The translations under genes were made by a program, and so were the position numbers. Positions 7,723 through 15,667 of a stretch of DNA of 35,487 nucleotides are shown in pieces. The DNA lies in the NCBI RefSeq assembly GCF_001984095.1, contig NZ_LYVQ01000043.1:1-35487 (forward strand), given 5' to 3'. The notes under the pieces are model-generated. The model was not told the DNA's origin, did no database searches, and saw only the letters and a program-made list of their open reading frames with translations. Positions within the stretch are counted from its first letter, which is position 1; the number at the start of each line of letters is the position of its first letter. The stretch is from Pelomonas sp. KK5 (GTDB lineage: Bacteria; Pseudomonadota; Gammaproteobacteria; Burkholderiales; Burkholderiaceae_C).

Positions 7723-8528
7723 ACGGGAAGAACAGGATGCAACCCTGGCTGATGCGGCCCGCCGTGCTGCGCATCGTCTATCCGCTGATGATCGGCGTCA
7801 TGTTGACGGCCTTGTGGCAGGCGCTGGTGACCGGCCTCGACCTGCCGCCCTATCTGGTGCCCTCGCCGCTGCGCGTCGCGCAGTCGCTGGCCGAGGGTTG
7901 GGCGGTGCTGGGCGGCGCGCTGCTGGCGACGCTGCAGGTCACGCTGATGGCCTTCGCGCTGGCGGTGGTGGTGGGCGTGGGCATCTCCTTCCTGTTCGTG
8001 CAGAGCGAGCGGATCGAGATGGCGCTGTTCCCCTACGCCGTGCTGCTGCAGGTGACGCCGATCGTGGCGGTGGCGCCGCTGATCATCATCTGGGTCAAGG
8101 AGCCGGTGCCGGCGATGACGCTGTGCGCCGCGCTGGTCGCGCTGTTCCCGGTCATCAGCAACACCACGCTGGGCCTGCGCAGCGTCGACCCGGACCTGCT
8201 CGCCTACTTCCGCCTGCAGCGTGCCAGCCGCTGGCAGCAGCTGATGCGGCTGCGGGTGCCGAGCGCCCTGCCCTACTTCTTCGGCGGCCTGCGCATCTCC
8301 AGCGGCCTCGCGCTGATCGGCGCGGTGGTGGCGGAGTTCGTCGCCGGCACCGGCGGCCTGGGCGCGGGCCTGGCCTACCAGATCCTGCAGGCCGGCTTCC
8401 AGCTCGACATCCCCCGCATGTTCGCCGCGCTGCTGCTGATCACGGCGGCCGGCGTGGCGCTGTTCGCCGCCATGTCCTGGCTCTCGCGCCGCGCGCTGGC
8501 GCCCTGGCATGCCAGCGAGCAGCGCTGA
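7719..8528 (+). CDS. ABC transporter permease
   Basis: A 269-residue inner-membrane permease of the BPD transport family with about six membrane segments (near residues 20-40, 70-90, 100-120, 130-150, 190-215 and 235-255). The EAA-like coupling region is around LAYFRLQRASRWQQLMRLRVPSALPYFFGGLRI, where the ATPase docks. Residues LPPYLVPSPLRV near the N terminus are typical of SsuC/TauC/ThiX relatives. GGGGAGG (7705-7711) gives a good ribosome-binding site. It completes the importer with the two preceding genes. Confidence 0.92.
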   Translation: MNGKNRMQPWLMRPAVLRIVYPLMIGVMLTALWQALVTGLDLPPYLVPSPLRVAQSLAEGWAVLGGALLATLQVTLMAFALAVVVGVGISFLFVQSERIEMALFPYAVLLQVTPIVAVAPLIIIWVKEPVPAMTLCAALVALFPVISNTTLGLRSVDPDLLAYFRLQRASRWQQLMRLRVPSALPYFFGGLRISSGLALIGAVVAEFVAGTGGLGAGLAYQILQAGFQLDIPRMFAALLLITAAGVALFAAMSWLSRRALAPWHASEQR

Positions 8529-8555
8529 CACCGCTTCACAGAAAAGGTCTCCTCC

Positions 8556-9050
8556 ATGAACGACATGAACGAACTGAGCGACACCGACGCGCTGTACCTG
8601 CGGCGCGCCATCGAGCTGGGCGCCGCCACCGGCCGCCGCGGCAACCGCCCCTTCGGCGCCGTGATCGTCTCCGCCGACGGGCAGGTGCTCGGCGAAGGCG
8701 TCAACGACAACGCCTCCACCGGCGACTGCACCGCGCATGCCGAGATCAACGCGCTGCGCGCCGCCTCGCCCAGGCACGGGCGCGAGTTGCTGGCCGCGGC
8801 CACGCTGTATTCGTCCGGCGAGCCCTGCGTGATGTGCGCCGGTGCGATCTTCTGGTCGAACGTCCGCCGCGTCGTCTTCGGCATCGACGCCGTCTCGCTG
8901 CGCGAGTTCCGCGCCACGCAGGCCGGCGCGGGCGACGTCGTCATGCCCTGCCGCGACGTGTTCGCCGCCGCACCCCACGCGATCGAGGCCATCGGCCCCG
9001 CGCTGCTCGACGAGGCCGCCGCGCCTCACCACGATTTCTGGAAGGTCTGA
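8556..9050 (+). CDS. Nucleoside/guanine deaminase-like enzyme
   Basis: A 164-residue member of the cytidine-deaminase-like fold. Zinc-site motifs are intact: H61-A-E63 (in TAHAEINALR) and P90-C91-V-M-C94, giving His and two Cys ligands and the proton-shuttling Glu. The length, NRPFGAVIV near the N terminus, and the C-terminal HHDFW tail match small bacterial guanine deaminases and related nucleoside deaminases rather than TadA. It lies 27 bases after the permease and 11 before the 2-oxoglutarate oxygenase. Likely reaction: hydrolytic deamination of an imported purine or pyrimidine base, releasing ammonia. The exact base is unknown. Confidence 0.85.
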   Translation: MNDMNELSDTDALYLRRAIELGAATGRRGNRPFGAVIVSADGQVLGEGVNDNASTGDCTAHAEINALRAASPRHGRELLAAATLYSSGEPCVMCAGAIFWSNVRRVVFGIDAVSLREFRATQAGAGDVVMPCRDVFAAAPHAIEAIGPALLDEAAAPHHDFWKV

Positions 9051-9061
9051 GAGAGAAAACC

Positions 9062-10054
9062 ATGTACTCGCTGAACGAACTGAACAAGGAAACGCGCATG
9101 GGCGCGATGGGCACCGAGACGAGCGAGCGCGAGATCCGCCGCATCGATCTCTCGGACTTCGAGCGCCGCAAGCCCGAGATCGCCGAGCAGCTCTGGTCCG
9201 CCGCCACCGACATCGGCTTCTTCCAGGTCACCCACCATGGCATCGCACTGAAGGAGATCGACGCGGCCTTCGCGATGGCCGAGTCCTTCTTCGCGCTGCC
9301 CGACGAGGTGAAGGGCCGCCACCCGTTGCGCCGCGAGGTCAATGCGGGCTGGGAGAGCCGCGCGCAGGTGCGGCCCTCGACCCGCACGCCGGACCAGAAG
9401 GAGTCCTACCAGATCACGCGGCCGCACATGGCCGGCCTCTGGCCCGAGGAAGCGCAACTGCCGGGCTTCCGCGAGACGCTGCTCGCCTTCGAGGCGCAGG
9501 CCTGGCAGGTGGCGATGCGCATCCTCTCCTGCCTGGCGATGAAGATGGAGCTCGACGCCGACTTCTTCACCCGCGCGCACGAGCCCTCGGTGCCGAGCTA
9601 CCAGAGCACGCTGCGGCTGCTGCACTACTTCGCGATCGACCCCGCGCAGCGCGAGCAGCTCGGCTTGTGGCGCGCCGGCGCGCACACCGATTTCGACTGC
9701 CTGACGCTGCTGTTCCAGCGCGCCGGCCAGGGCGGCCTGCAGGTGCTGCCCGGCAAGGAGCTCGAGGACCAGCGCTGGACGCCGGTCGAGCCGGCCGACG
9801 ACATCATCACCTGCAATATCGGCGACATGCTGATGCGCTGGAGCGACGACCAGCTGCAGTCCAACTTCCATCGCGTCAAGAACCCGCGGCCGGACGAGTA
9901 CCAGGGCGCACGCTACAGCCTGGCCTTCTTCGCCCAGGCCAACCGCGACGTGATGATCACGAGCCGCAGCGGCCGGTACGAGCCGATCACCGCGCAGGAC
10001 TATCTGCAGCGCCGGGTCCAGGCGAACTTCGAGGCGGCGCCGCGGCAGCGGTGA
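9062..10054 (+). CDS. Isopenicillin-N-synthase-family 2-oxoglutarate/Fe(II) oxygenase
   Basis: A 330-residue non-heme iron oxygenase. The N-terminal DIOX_N region is at residues 25-140 and includes IGFFQVTHHGI. The C-terminal jelly roll is at 180-300 with iron ligands H208 and D210 (AHTDFD) and H270 (SNFHRVKNP). The RYS triplet at 284-286 is the expected 2-oxoglutarate-binding Arg/Ser. A second possible start, ATG 9098, has AAGGAAA upstream. The family includes fungal thymine 7-hydroxylase, which oxidises a free nucleobase. Co-location with a nucleobase-type importer and two deaminases makes oxidation of a purine or pyrimidine a reasonable guess, but family members also act on many other substrates. 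Confidence 0.85.
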   Translation: MYSLNELNKETRMGAMGTETSEREIRRIDLSDFERRKPEIAEQLWSAATDIGFFQVTHHGIALKEIDAAFAMAESFFALPDEVKGRHPLRREVNAGWESRAQVRPSTRTPDQKESYQITRPHMAGLWPEEAQLPGFRETLLAFEAQAWQVAMRILSCLAMKMELDADFFTRAHEPSVPSYQSTLRLLHYFAIDPAQREQLGLWRAGAHTDFDCLTLLFQRAGQGGLQVLPGKELEDQRWTPVEPADDIITCNIGDMLMRWSDDQLQSNFHRVKNPRPDEYQGARYSLAFFAQANRDVMITSRSGRYEPITAQDYLQRRVQANFEAAPRQR

Positions 10055-10151
10055 CCCGACGAAGCTGAACGGATCGTCAGGTCAGGTTCATCCTGCGTTG
10101 AGCTGCGCTGCCTAGATTGGGTGCCCTGGACAAGGCTCCCTGGAGACCGCC

Positions 10152-10370
10152 ATGCAAGCATCGACCAGCTACCCGGCAAGCCGCGAGCCGGGGTTCGAGA
10201 TCCGCTTTTCCTCGCTGTTCAACGCAGGCCACGGCTATGCATTCCCCTGCGACGCCGACGGTCGCGTGGACCTGGACAGCGTGAGCGAGCGCGGTCGCGT
10301 CAACTACATGTTCGCGCGTGCGATGGTCGGCCGCGACTACGCGTGCCCGGTGGTCCAGGCGGTCGAGTGA
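10152..10370 (+). CDS. Small conserved-looking protein of unknown function (72 aa)
   Basis: The product is a soluble 72-residue protein without signal peptide or membrane segment. The middle part, FEIRFSSLFNAGHGYAFPCDADGRVDLDSVSERGRVNYMFARAMVG, has a strongly protein-like composition and good codon use, and resembles small unnamed proteins I associate with Burkholderiales. CTGGAGA about seven bases before the ATG is an adequate ribosome-binding site. It stands alone, 66 bases before the formyltransferase fusion gene. No function can be assigned. Confidence 0.6.
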   Translation: MQASTSYPASREPGFEIRFSSLFNAGHGYAFPCDADGRVDLDSVSERGRVNYMFARAMVGRDYACPVVQAVE

Positions 10371-10436
10371 CGGCTGCCGGTGGCGCGACATCACGCACAA
10401 TGCACGCGCCCCAGGAACACCGGATGGAGTCCTCGA

Positions 10437-11588
10437 ATGAAATGTGCGTTGGTGGGATCCCGCTTCTTCGGCGCCTCGGTGCTGCAGGCGCTGCGCCAGG
10501 AGCCGGAGATCGAGATCACGAGCGTCGTCGCGCCCGCGGCCGATGACCGACTGGCGCTGGCGGCGCGCGCCGCCGGCATCGAGCCGCATGTGCTCGGCAA
10601 CCCGCGGCTCGTGCCCGGCGAGGCGATCGCCGAGGGCACCGAGCTGATCATCGCCGCGCACACCCATGCCCGTGTCAGCCACGAGGCGCTGGCGCGCTCG
10701 CGGCTGGGCGGCGTCGGCTACCACCCCTCGCTGCTGCCGCGGCACCGCGGCATCGCGGCCGTCGAGTGGACGATCCTGTCCGGCGATCCGATCGCCGGCG
10801 GCTCGGTCTACCACCTGGCCGACGGCTGGGACGCCGGCGCCATCGCCGCGCAGGACTGGTGCTTCGTCGGCGCGGGCGAGTCGGCGCGCGAGCTCTGGGA
10901 ACGCGCGCTCGCGCCGATGGGCCTGAAGCTGCTGACCGAGGTCGCCCGGCATGCGCGGCTCCACGGCTCGCTGCCCGCCCGCGTGCAGGACGAACGCCAT
11001 GCCACCCGGGCGCCGATGATCCGCCGCTCGGTCGTGATGACCGAGGACGCGGCGCCGGCGATGAGCGCGGTCGTCGTCACGATCATGGGGCCGGACCGGC
11101 CCGGCATCGTCAGCCTGCTGGCCGATCGCGCCCAGCGCCACGGCGCGAACTGGGCGGCCAGCCGCCTGGGCCGCTTCGCCCGCGAGTTCGCCGGCATGGT
11201 CCACTTCGAGGTGCCCAGCGACAAGGCCGACGCACTGGTGGCCGCCCTGCAGGCGCTGGAGTCGACCGGCCTGCGGCTCACCGTGGCCAAGAGCGATGCC
11301 GGCGACGTGCCGGGCACGCTGCGCAGCGTCGAGCTCTCGCTGGTCGCGGACGACCGCATCGGCATCGTCAGCCAGCTCACGCGCCTGCTGGCCGAGCGGG
11401 GCGTCAGCATCGAGAACATCCATACCGAGATCGTCCACGGCGGCTCGTCGGGCAAGCCCAGCTTCAAGGTGCAGGCGCAGCTGCTGGTGCCCGCCGCACT
11501 GGGCGTGGATGTCCTGCAGCGCGAGGTGGGCGCGCTGGCCCATGAGATGACCGCCGACCTGGCGCTGGGGGAACGGGCGGCAGGATGA
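10437..11588 (+). CDS. Formyltransferase-like domain fused to GcvR-like tandem ACT domains
   Basis: A 383-residue protein in two parts. Residues 1-185 form a formyltransferase N-domain fold (MKCALVGSRFFGASVLQAL; HPSLLPRHRG at 96-105; GWDAG with D132). Of the catalytic triad Asn-His-Asp of methionyl-tRNA formyltransferase, His96 and Asp132 are present, but the Asn position is Gly94. Residues about 208-285 and 300-375 are two ACT domains (VTIMGPDRPGIVSLLADRA; VADDRIGIVSQLTRLLAERG) as in GcvR, which senses glycine. GGAG lies before the ATG at 10437. The product may be a folate- or amino-acid-responsive regulator or an altered formyltransferase. The next gene overlaps by ATGA. Confidence 0.7.
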   Translation: MKCALVGSRFFGASVLQALRQEPEIEITSVVAPAADDRLALAARAAGIEPHVLGNPRLVPGEAIAEGTELIIAAHTHARVSHEALARSRLGGVGYHPSLLPRHRGIAAVEWTILSGDPIAGGSVYHLADGWDAGAIAAQDWCFVGAGESARELWERALAPMGLKLLTEVARHARLHGSLPARVQDERHATRAPMIRRSVVMTEDAAPAMSAVVVTIMGPDRPGIVSLLADRAQRHGANWAASRLGRFAREFAGMVHFEVPSDKADALVAALQALESTGLRLTVAKSDAGDVPGTLRSVELSLVADDRIGIVSQLTRLLAERGVSIENIHTEIVHGGSSGKPSFKVQAQLLVPAALGVDVLQREVGALAHEMTADLALGERAAG

Positions 11589-12475
11589 TCCCGCAGGCCT
11601 TTCTGCAGCTGAACCACGGCGCCGCCAGCGCCGCCGTCGACCCGCTCGGCGCCGAGCTGCGCAGCCTTCGCGGCGCCGGCGGCGGCGAAGTCCTGTGGCA
11701 GGACGGCCCCGGCCTGTGGCCCCACGCCGCGCCGGTCCTGTTCCCCTTCGTCGGGCGCCTGCGCGACGGCGGCCACCAGCTCGGGGCCCGCTGGCACGCG
11801 ATGAAGATCCACGGCTTCGCCGACGCGCTGGCCTTCGATACCGTCGAACAGCGCGAGGACGCGCTGACGCTGGAGCTGAACGCCGGCCCCGCCACGCGCG
11901 AGGCCTTCCCCTTCGATTTCCGGCTCCGCGTGGATTTCGCCCTGGGAGAGCGCAGCCTGCGCGTCGGCTACGAGGTGCTGAACCGCGAGGCCGAGCGCGC
12001 GATGCACTTCGGCCTCGGCTCGCATCCGGCCTTCGCGCTGGACGGGGCGCTGGACGACTGGCGCGTGGCCTTCGATGCCGAGGAGCTGCCGCAGGCCTTC
12101 CGCCTCGACGGCGCGCTGCTGGCCACGCGACCCGAGCCCTTCGCCTTCGACCCGCCACGCTGCGTGACCCTCGGCCCGCGCCTGTTCGAGCGCGACGCGC
12201 TGATCTTCAAGCAGGTCCGCTCGCAAGACCTGACCCTGATCCACCGCACCCGGGGCCCGCGCCTGCGCCTGCACACCGGTGCCGCCCCGCACCTGGGCCT
12301 GTGGGCCAGGCCGGGCGCCGGCTATGTCTGCATCGAGCCGTGGTTCGGCCATGACGATGATGCGAACGCGCCGCTGGCGCTGGCCGCCAAGCCGCAGCTG
12401 GTGGCGCTGGCGCCCGGCCAGGCCTGGCGCACCCACTACCGCATCGAGCTGCTCGGGAACGAGGGCACTTCCTGA
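11585..12475 (+). CDS. Aldose 1-epimerase-like protein
   Basis: A 296-residue beta-sandwich protein of the galactose-mutarotase superfamily, LacX/YmfA-like subgroup. Visible motifs: LGAELRSL near residue 20, VLFPFVGRLRDG (about 50-61), MKIHGFADALAF with the conserved His at about 77, FGLGSHPAFAL with a second His, and YVCIEPWFG with the likely catalytic Glu near 253. It would interconvert alpha and beta anomers of a sugar, or bind a sugar phosphate. It overlaps the formyltransferase-ACT gene by four bases, so the pair is cotranscribed. The functional link between them is not obvious. Confidence 0.85.
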   Translation: MIPQAFLQLNHGAASAAVDPLGAELRSLRGAGGGEVLWQDGPGLWPHAAPVLFPFVGRLRDGGHQLGARWHAMKIHGFADALAFDTVEQREDALTLELNAGPATREAFPFDFRLRVDFALGERSLRVGYEVLNREAERAMHFGLGSHPAFALDGALDDWRVAFDAEELPQAFRLDGALLATRPEPFAFDPPRCVTLGPRLFERDALIFKQVRSQDLTLIHRTRGPRLRLHTGAAPHLGLWARPGAGYVCIEPWFGHDDDANAPLALAAKPQLVALAPGQAWRTHYRIELLGNEGTS

Positions 12476-12496
12476 TCGAGATGCCGTGCAGGCCGA

Positions 12497-12784
12497 TCAG
12501 AGCGAAACGGCTTGCGCCGCACTCGCGCGGCGCAGCGTTCCCGGGATTCCCGAGCGGTACACCGCCCGCACCAGCGCCAGGCCTTCGTTGAAGCCGAGCA
12601 ATTCGAAGGGCACGCGCACCGTGTGCCGGAGCTCGTCCTCGCAGACGCCGACCACGAAGCAGTCAGCCCCCCGCACGCAGTCGATGCAGGCCCGGGGCCA
12701 GATCAGGCCGAAGACGTAGCGAACCGTGGACTCGCACACTCGCGGGTCGGCCGCGACGAGCAGGCCATCGAAGAAGCTGAACAT
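12497..12784 (-). CDS. Small Cys-rich protein of unknown function (95 aa)
   Basis: No family recognised. AAGGAGG (12796-12790) lies five bases before the ATG at 12784, an almost ideal ribosome-binding site, and this decides the start over an in-frame GTG at 12790. The protein has five cysteines, four of them spaced C-x2-C-x5-C-x5-C in ACIDCVRGADCFVVGVCEDE, which suggests metal binding or a redox switch. It is 44 bases downstream of the catalase gene on the same strand, so it may be the last member of the hydrolase/peroxide operon. Confidence 0.6.
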   Translation of the reverse strand: MFSFFDGLLVAADPRVCESTVRYVFGLIWPRACIDCVRGADCFVVGVCEDELRHTVRVPFELLGFNEGLALVRAVYRSGIPGTLRRASAAQAVSL

Positions 12785-12828
12785 GGACACCTCCTTGTCC
12801 TGGGAATCGTCAGGGGCCGGGCCGGGGG

Positions 12829-14262
12829 CTAGTCCGCGAGCAGGGCCGCGGCGACGCCGGCCCCGTAACGCGGATCGGCGCGCCGGCAGTTCTCGACGTG
12901 GCGCTGCCGGATCTCCTCGCCGGCGCCGCGCAGGCTGCGCGCGGTGTTCTCGAACAGGCGCTGCTGCTGGTCCGCACTCATCAGGCGGAACAGGCGGCCG
13001 GGCTGGCTGTAGTAGTCCTCGTCCTCGCGGTGGTCCCAGTGGCTGGCCGTACCCTCCAGCGCCAGCGGCGGTGCATCGGGACGCTGCCGCGCCTGCCAGT
13101 GGCCGGCGCTGCTGGGCGCATAGCCCGGTGTGCCGCCCTGGTTTCCGTCCACGCGCATCGCGCCGTCCCGGTGGAACATGTGGACGGGGCAGCGCGGCGC
13201 ATTGACCGGGATCTGCTGGAAGTTGACGCCGAGCCGGTAGCGCAGCGCGTCCCCGTAGCTGAAGAGCCGGGCCTGCAGCATCCGGTCGGGCGAGAAGCTG
13301 ATGCCGGGCACGACATGGGCCGGCGAGAAGGCGGCCTGCTCCACCTCGGCGAAGTAGTTGGCCGGGTTCTCGTTGAGCTCGAGGACGCCGACCTCCTGCA
13401 GCGGGTAGTCCGCATGCGGCCAGACCTTGGTGAGGTCGAAGGGGTTGAACGGGCAGGCCTTCGCCTGCGCTTGCGACATCAGCTGGACATGCAGCGTCCA
13501 GCGCGGGAAGTCGCCGCGCTCGATGGCCTCGTACAGGTCCCGCTGCGCGCTTTCGCGATCCCGCCCGATCAGGGCCTCGGCCTGCGCATCGCTGAGGTTG
13601 CGGATGCCCTGGCCGCTGCGCAGGTGGAACTTGACCCAGTGGCGCTCGCCGGCCGCGTTGACGAAGCTGAAGGTATGGCTGCCGAAGCCATGCATGTACC
13701 GGTAGCCGTCGGGGATGCCGCGATCGCTCATCACGATGGTCACCTGGTGCAGGGCCTCGGGCAGCAGGGTCCAGAAGTCCCAGTTGTTGCGGGCGCTGCG
13801 CATATGGGTGCGGGGGTCGCGCTTCACCGCATGGTTGAGGTCGGGGAAGCGCAGCGGATCGCGCATGAAGAAGACCGGCGTGTTGTTCCCGACGAGGTCC
13901 CAGTTGCCTTCCTCGGTATAGAACTTCACGGCGAAGCCACGGATGTCACGCTCGGCGTCCGCGGCGCCGCGCTCGCCGGCGACGGTCGAGAAGCGGACGA
14001 AGGTCCGCGTCTGCTGGCCAATCCGCGAGAACAGCCTGGCCGCGGTGAAGCGCGTGATGTCCTGGGTGACCGTGAACGTGCCGTAGGCGCCGGAGCCCTT
14101 CGCGTGCATGCGGCGTTCGGGAATCACCTCCCGGTCGAAGTGGGCCAGCTTCTCGAGCAGCCAGATGTCCTGCAGCAGTGCCGGGCCGCGGGGGCCGGCG
14201 GTCTGGATGTCGAGGTCGTCCGCCACCGGCGCCCCGTTGGCATGGGTCATGTAGCGCGTCAT
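12829..14262 (-). CDS. katA: Monofunctional haem catalase
   Basis: A 477-residue small-subunit (clade 3 type) catalase that converts hydrogen peroxide to water and oxygen. Active-site His53 ([12 protein letters not shown]), Asn126 ([11 protein letters not shown]) and proximal haem ligand Tyr336 ([14 protein letters not shown]) are all present. The length is normal and there is no signal peptide, so it is cytoplasmic. It starts three bases after the stop of the chloroperoxidase-like gene and belongs to the minus-strand operon that also encodes Ohr. Confidence 0.95.
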   Translation of the reverse strand: MTRYMTHANGAPVADDLDIQTAGPRGPALLQDIWLLEKLAHFDREVIPERRMHAKGSGAYGTFTVTQDITRFTAARLFSRIGQQTRTFVRFSTVAGERGAADAERDIRGFAVKFYTEEGNWDLVGNNTPVFFMRDPLRFPDLNHAVKRDPRTHMRSARNNWDFWTLLPEALHQVTIVMSDRGIPDGYRYMHGFGSHTFSFVNAAGERHWVKFHLRSGQGIRNLSDAQAEALIGRDRESAQRDLYEAIERGDFPRWTLHVQLMSQAQAKACPFNPFDLTKVWPHADYPLQEVGVLELNENPANYFAEVEQAAFSPAHVVPGISFSPDRMLQARLFSYGDALRYRLGVNFQQIPVNAPRCPVHMFHRDGAMRVDGNQGGTPGYAPSSAGHWQARQRPDAPPLALEGTASHWDHREDEDYYSQPGRLFRLMSADQQQRLFENTARSLRGAGEEIRQRHVENCRRADPRYGAGVAAALLAD

Positions 14263-14265
14263 GGC

Positions 14266-15087
14266 TCATTCCTCGATGAAGGCCAGCAGTTCGGCGTTGA
14301 GCCGCTGCTTGTGCGTGGCGGCCAGGCCGTGCGGTCCGCCGTCGTAGATGCTGAGCCGGCCCTGCGGCACCAGCCGGACGGCCAGCTCGGCCGCATGCTG
14401 GATCGGCACGATCTGGTCGTCGTCCCCATGGATGAACAGCGTGGGGATGTCGATCGCCTTCAGGTCGGCGGTGAAGTCCGTCTCCGAGAACTGCCGGATG
14501 CAGTCGTGCTGGCTCTTCAGCGAGCCTTGCATGCCCTGCAGCCAGAAGGCGTCGCGCATGCCTTGCGTGACCTGCGAGCCCGGGCGGTTGGCACCGAAAA
14601 ACGGGACCGTGAGGTCCTTGTAGAACTGGGAGCGATCGGCCTCGACGCCCGCCCGGATGCCGTCGAACACTTCCGGGGGCAGGCCGTCCGGATAGGCCTC
14701 CGAGCGCATCATCGTCGGCGGGACGGCGCCGACCAGCACCGCCTTGGCAACGCGCGCGCTGCCATGGCGGCCCAGGTAGCGCGCCACCTCGCCGCCGCCC
14801 GTCGAATGGCCGACCAGCACGACCTCGCGCAGGTCCAGCGCGGACAGCAGAGCGGCCAGGTCGTCGGCGTAGGTGTCCATGTCGTTGCCCTGCCAGGGCT
14901 GGTGCGAGCGGCCGTGGCCCCGGCGGTCGTGGGCGATGACGCGGTAGCCCCGCTGGGCCAGGAACATCATCTGGTCCTCCCAGGCATCGCTGCTCAGGGG
15001 CCAGCCGTGCGAGAAGACGACGGGCTGGCCGTGCCCCCAGTCCTTGTAGAAGAGGGACGTGCCGTCGGAAGTGGTGATCGTGCTCAT
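14266..15087 (-). CDS. Non-haem chloroperoxidase-like alpha/beta hydrolase
   Basis: A 273-residue alpha/beta hydrolase with the sequence signature of cofactor-free chloroperoxidases/perhydrolases: [11 protein letters not shown] (26-36), HDRRGHGRS (53-61), nucleophile S95 in [12 protein letters not shown], an Asp in [11 protein letters not shown] and a His in GGPHGL. Such enzymes hydrolyse esters and form peracids from peroxide and carboxylate in vitro. No signal peptide, so cytoplasmic. It sits between the P460 gene (34 bases) and the catalase gene (three bases) in one transcription unit. Confidence 0.9.
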   Translation of the reverse strand: MSTITTSDGTSLFYKDWGHGQPVVFSHGWPLSSDAWEDQMMFLAQRGYRVIAHDRRGHGRSHQPWQGNDMDTYADDLAALLSALDLREVVLVGHSTGGGEVARYLGRHGSARVAKAVLVGAVPPTMMRSEAYPDGLPPEVFDGIRAGVEADRSQFYKDLTVPFFGANRPGSQVTQGMRDAFWLQGMQGSLKSQHDCIRQFSETDFTADLKAIDIPTLFIHGDDDQIVPIQHAAELAVRLVPQGRLSIYDGGPHGLAATHKQRLNAELLAFIEE

Positions 15088-15121
15088 GAATGAGGTTGTC
15101 CTTGTTGATGCGGGGCGCCGG

Positions 15122-15667
15122 TCAGGGCGCGAGGCGGGTGAAGACGTAGTCGCGGTCCTTGACCAGCGCGGCGTGGCAGGCGAAGCAGGTCTGGTGCTGG
15201 GCGAGGTCGGCGGGCTTGCCGTCGACGAAGCGGCCGAAGCCCCAGCCGCCGGTCGCCGCGTAGCGCCGCGAGTCCTTGACCATGACCTGCACGGTGGTCG
15301 GCGAGCCGGGCACCAGCGCGGTGGCGAACTCGGGCGACTGCACGTGCTTCCAGGCCAGCTTGACGAGCACGGTGCCGTCGGGAAACGGCGGCCCGCCCTT
15401 GCGGTAGGCGGTGATCGCCGTGGCATTGCCCAGCACCGCCCGCAGCTCGTTCAGGTCGCCGGCCTCCAGCGCAGGCGCCACGAGCTGCCATTGCCGATAG
15501 CCCTGGGGCACGGTCACGCCGTAGAGGGGCGAAGCCTGGACGGCCTCGGCCTGCCTCTTCGGCTCGGCGCCATCGGCCTTCAGCGGCCCGGCGATCACGG
15601 CCGCGACGGCCGCGACGAGGACCGACACCAGGCCCAGGCGCACGGCGTCACGATGCAGATCGTTCAT
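15122..15667 (-). CDS. Cytochrome P460-family haem protein
   Basis: A 181-residue protein with an N-terminal signal or membrane anchor (hydrophobic residues about 10-30, after [10 protein letters not shown]) and one c-type haem site C161-F-A-C164-H165 near the C terminus. The middle ([35 protein letters not shown]) matches cytochrome P460, a periplasmic haem protein known to oxidise hydroxylamine or detoxify nitrogen oxides in some bacteria. Whether this copy makes the Lys-haem cross-link cannot be seen. Its start overlaps the end of the aldehyde dehydrogenase gene by 20 bases, so it is in the same operon. Confidence 0.82.
   Translation of the reverse strand: MNDLHRDAVRLGLVSVLVAAVAAVIAGPLKADGAEPKRQAEAVQASPLYGVTVPQGYRQWQLVAPALEAGDLNELRAVLGNATAITAYRKGGPPFPDGTVLVKLAWKHVQSPEFATALVPGSPTTVQVMVKDSRRYAATGGWGFGRFVDGKPADLAQHQTCFACHAALVKDRDYVFTRLAP

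Noticed and set aside
14266-15426. Longer version of the chloroperoxidase-like gene starting at 15426
   Set aside because: The extra residues are Arg/Ser/Pro-rich antisense-type sequence overlapping the P460 gene; the family N terminus begins at 15087.
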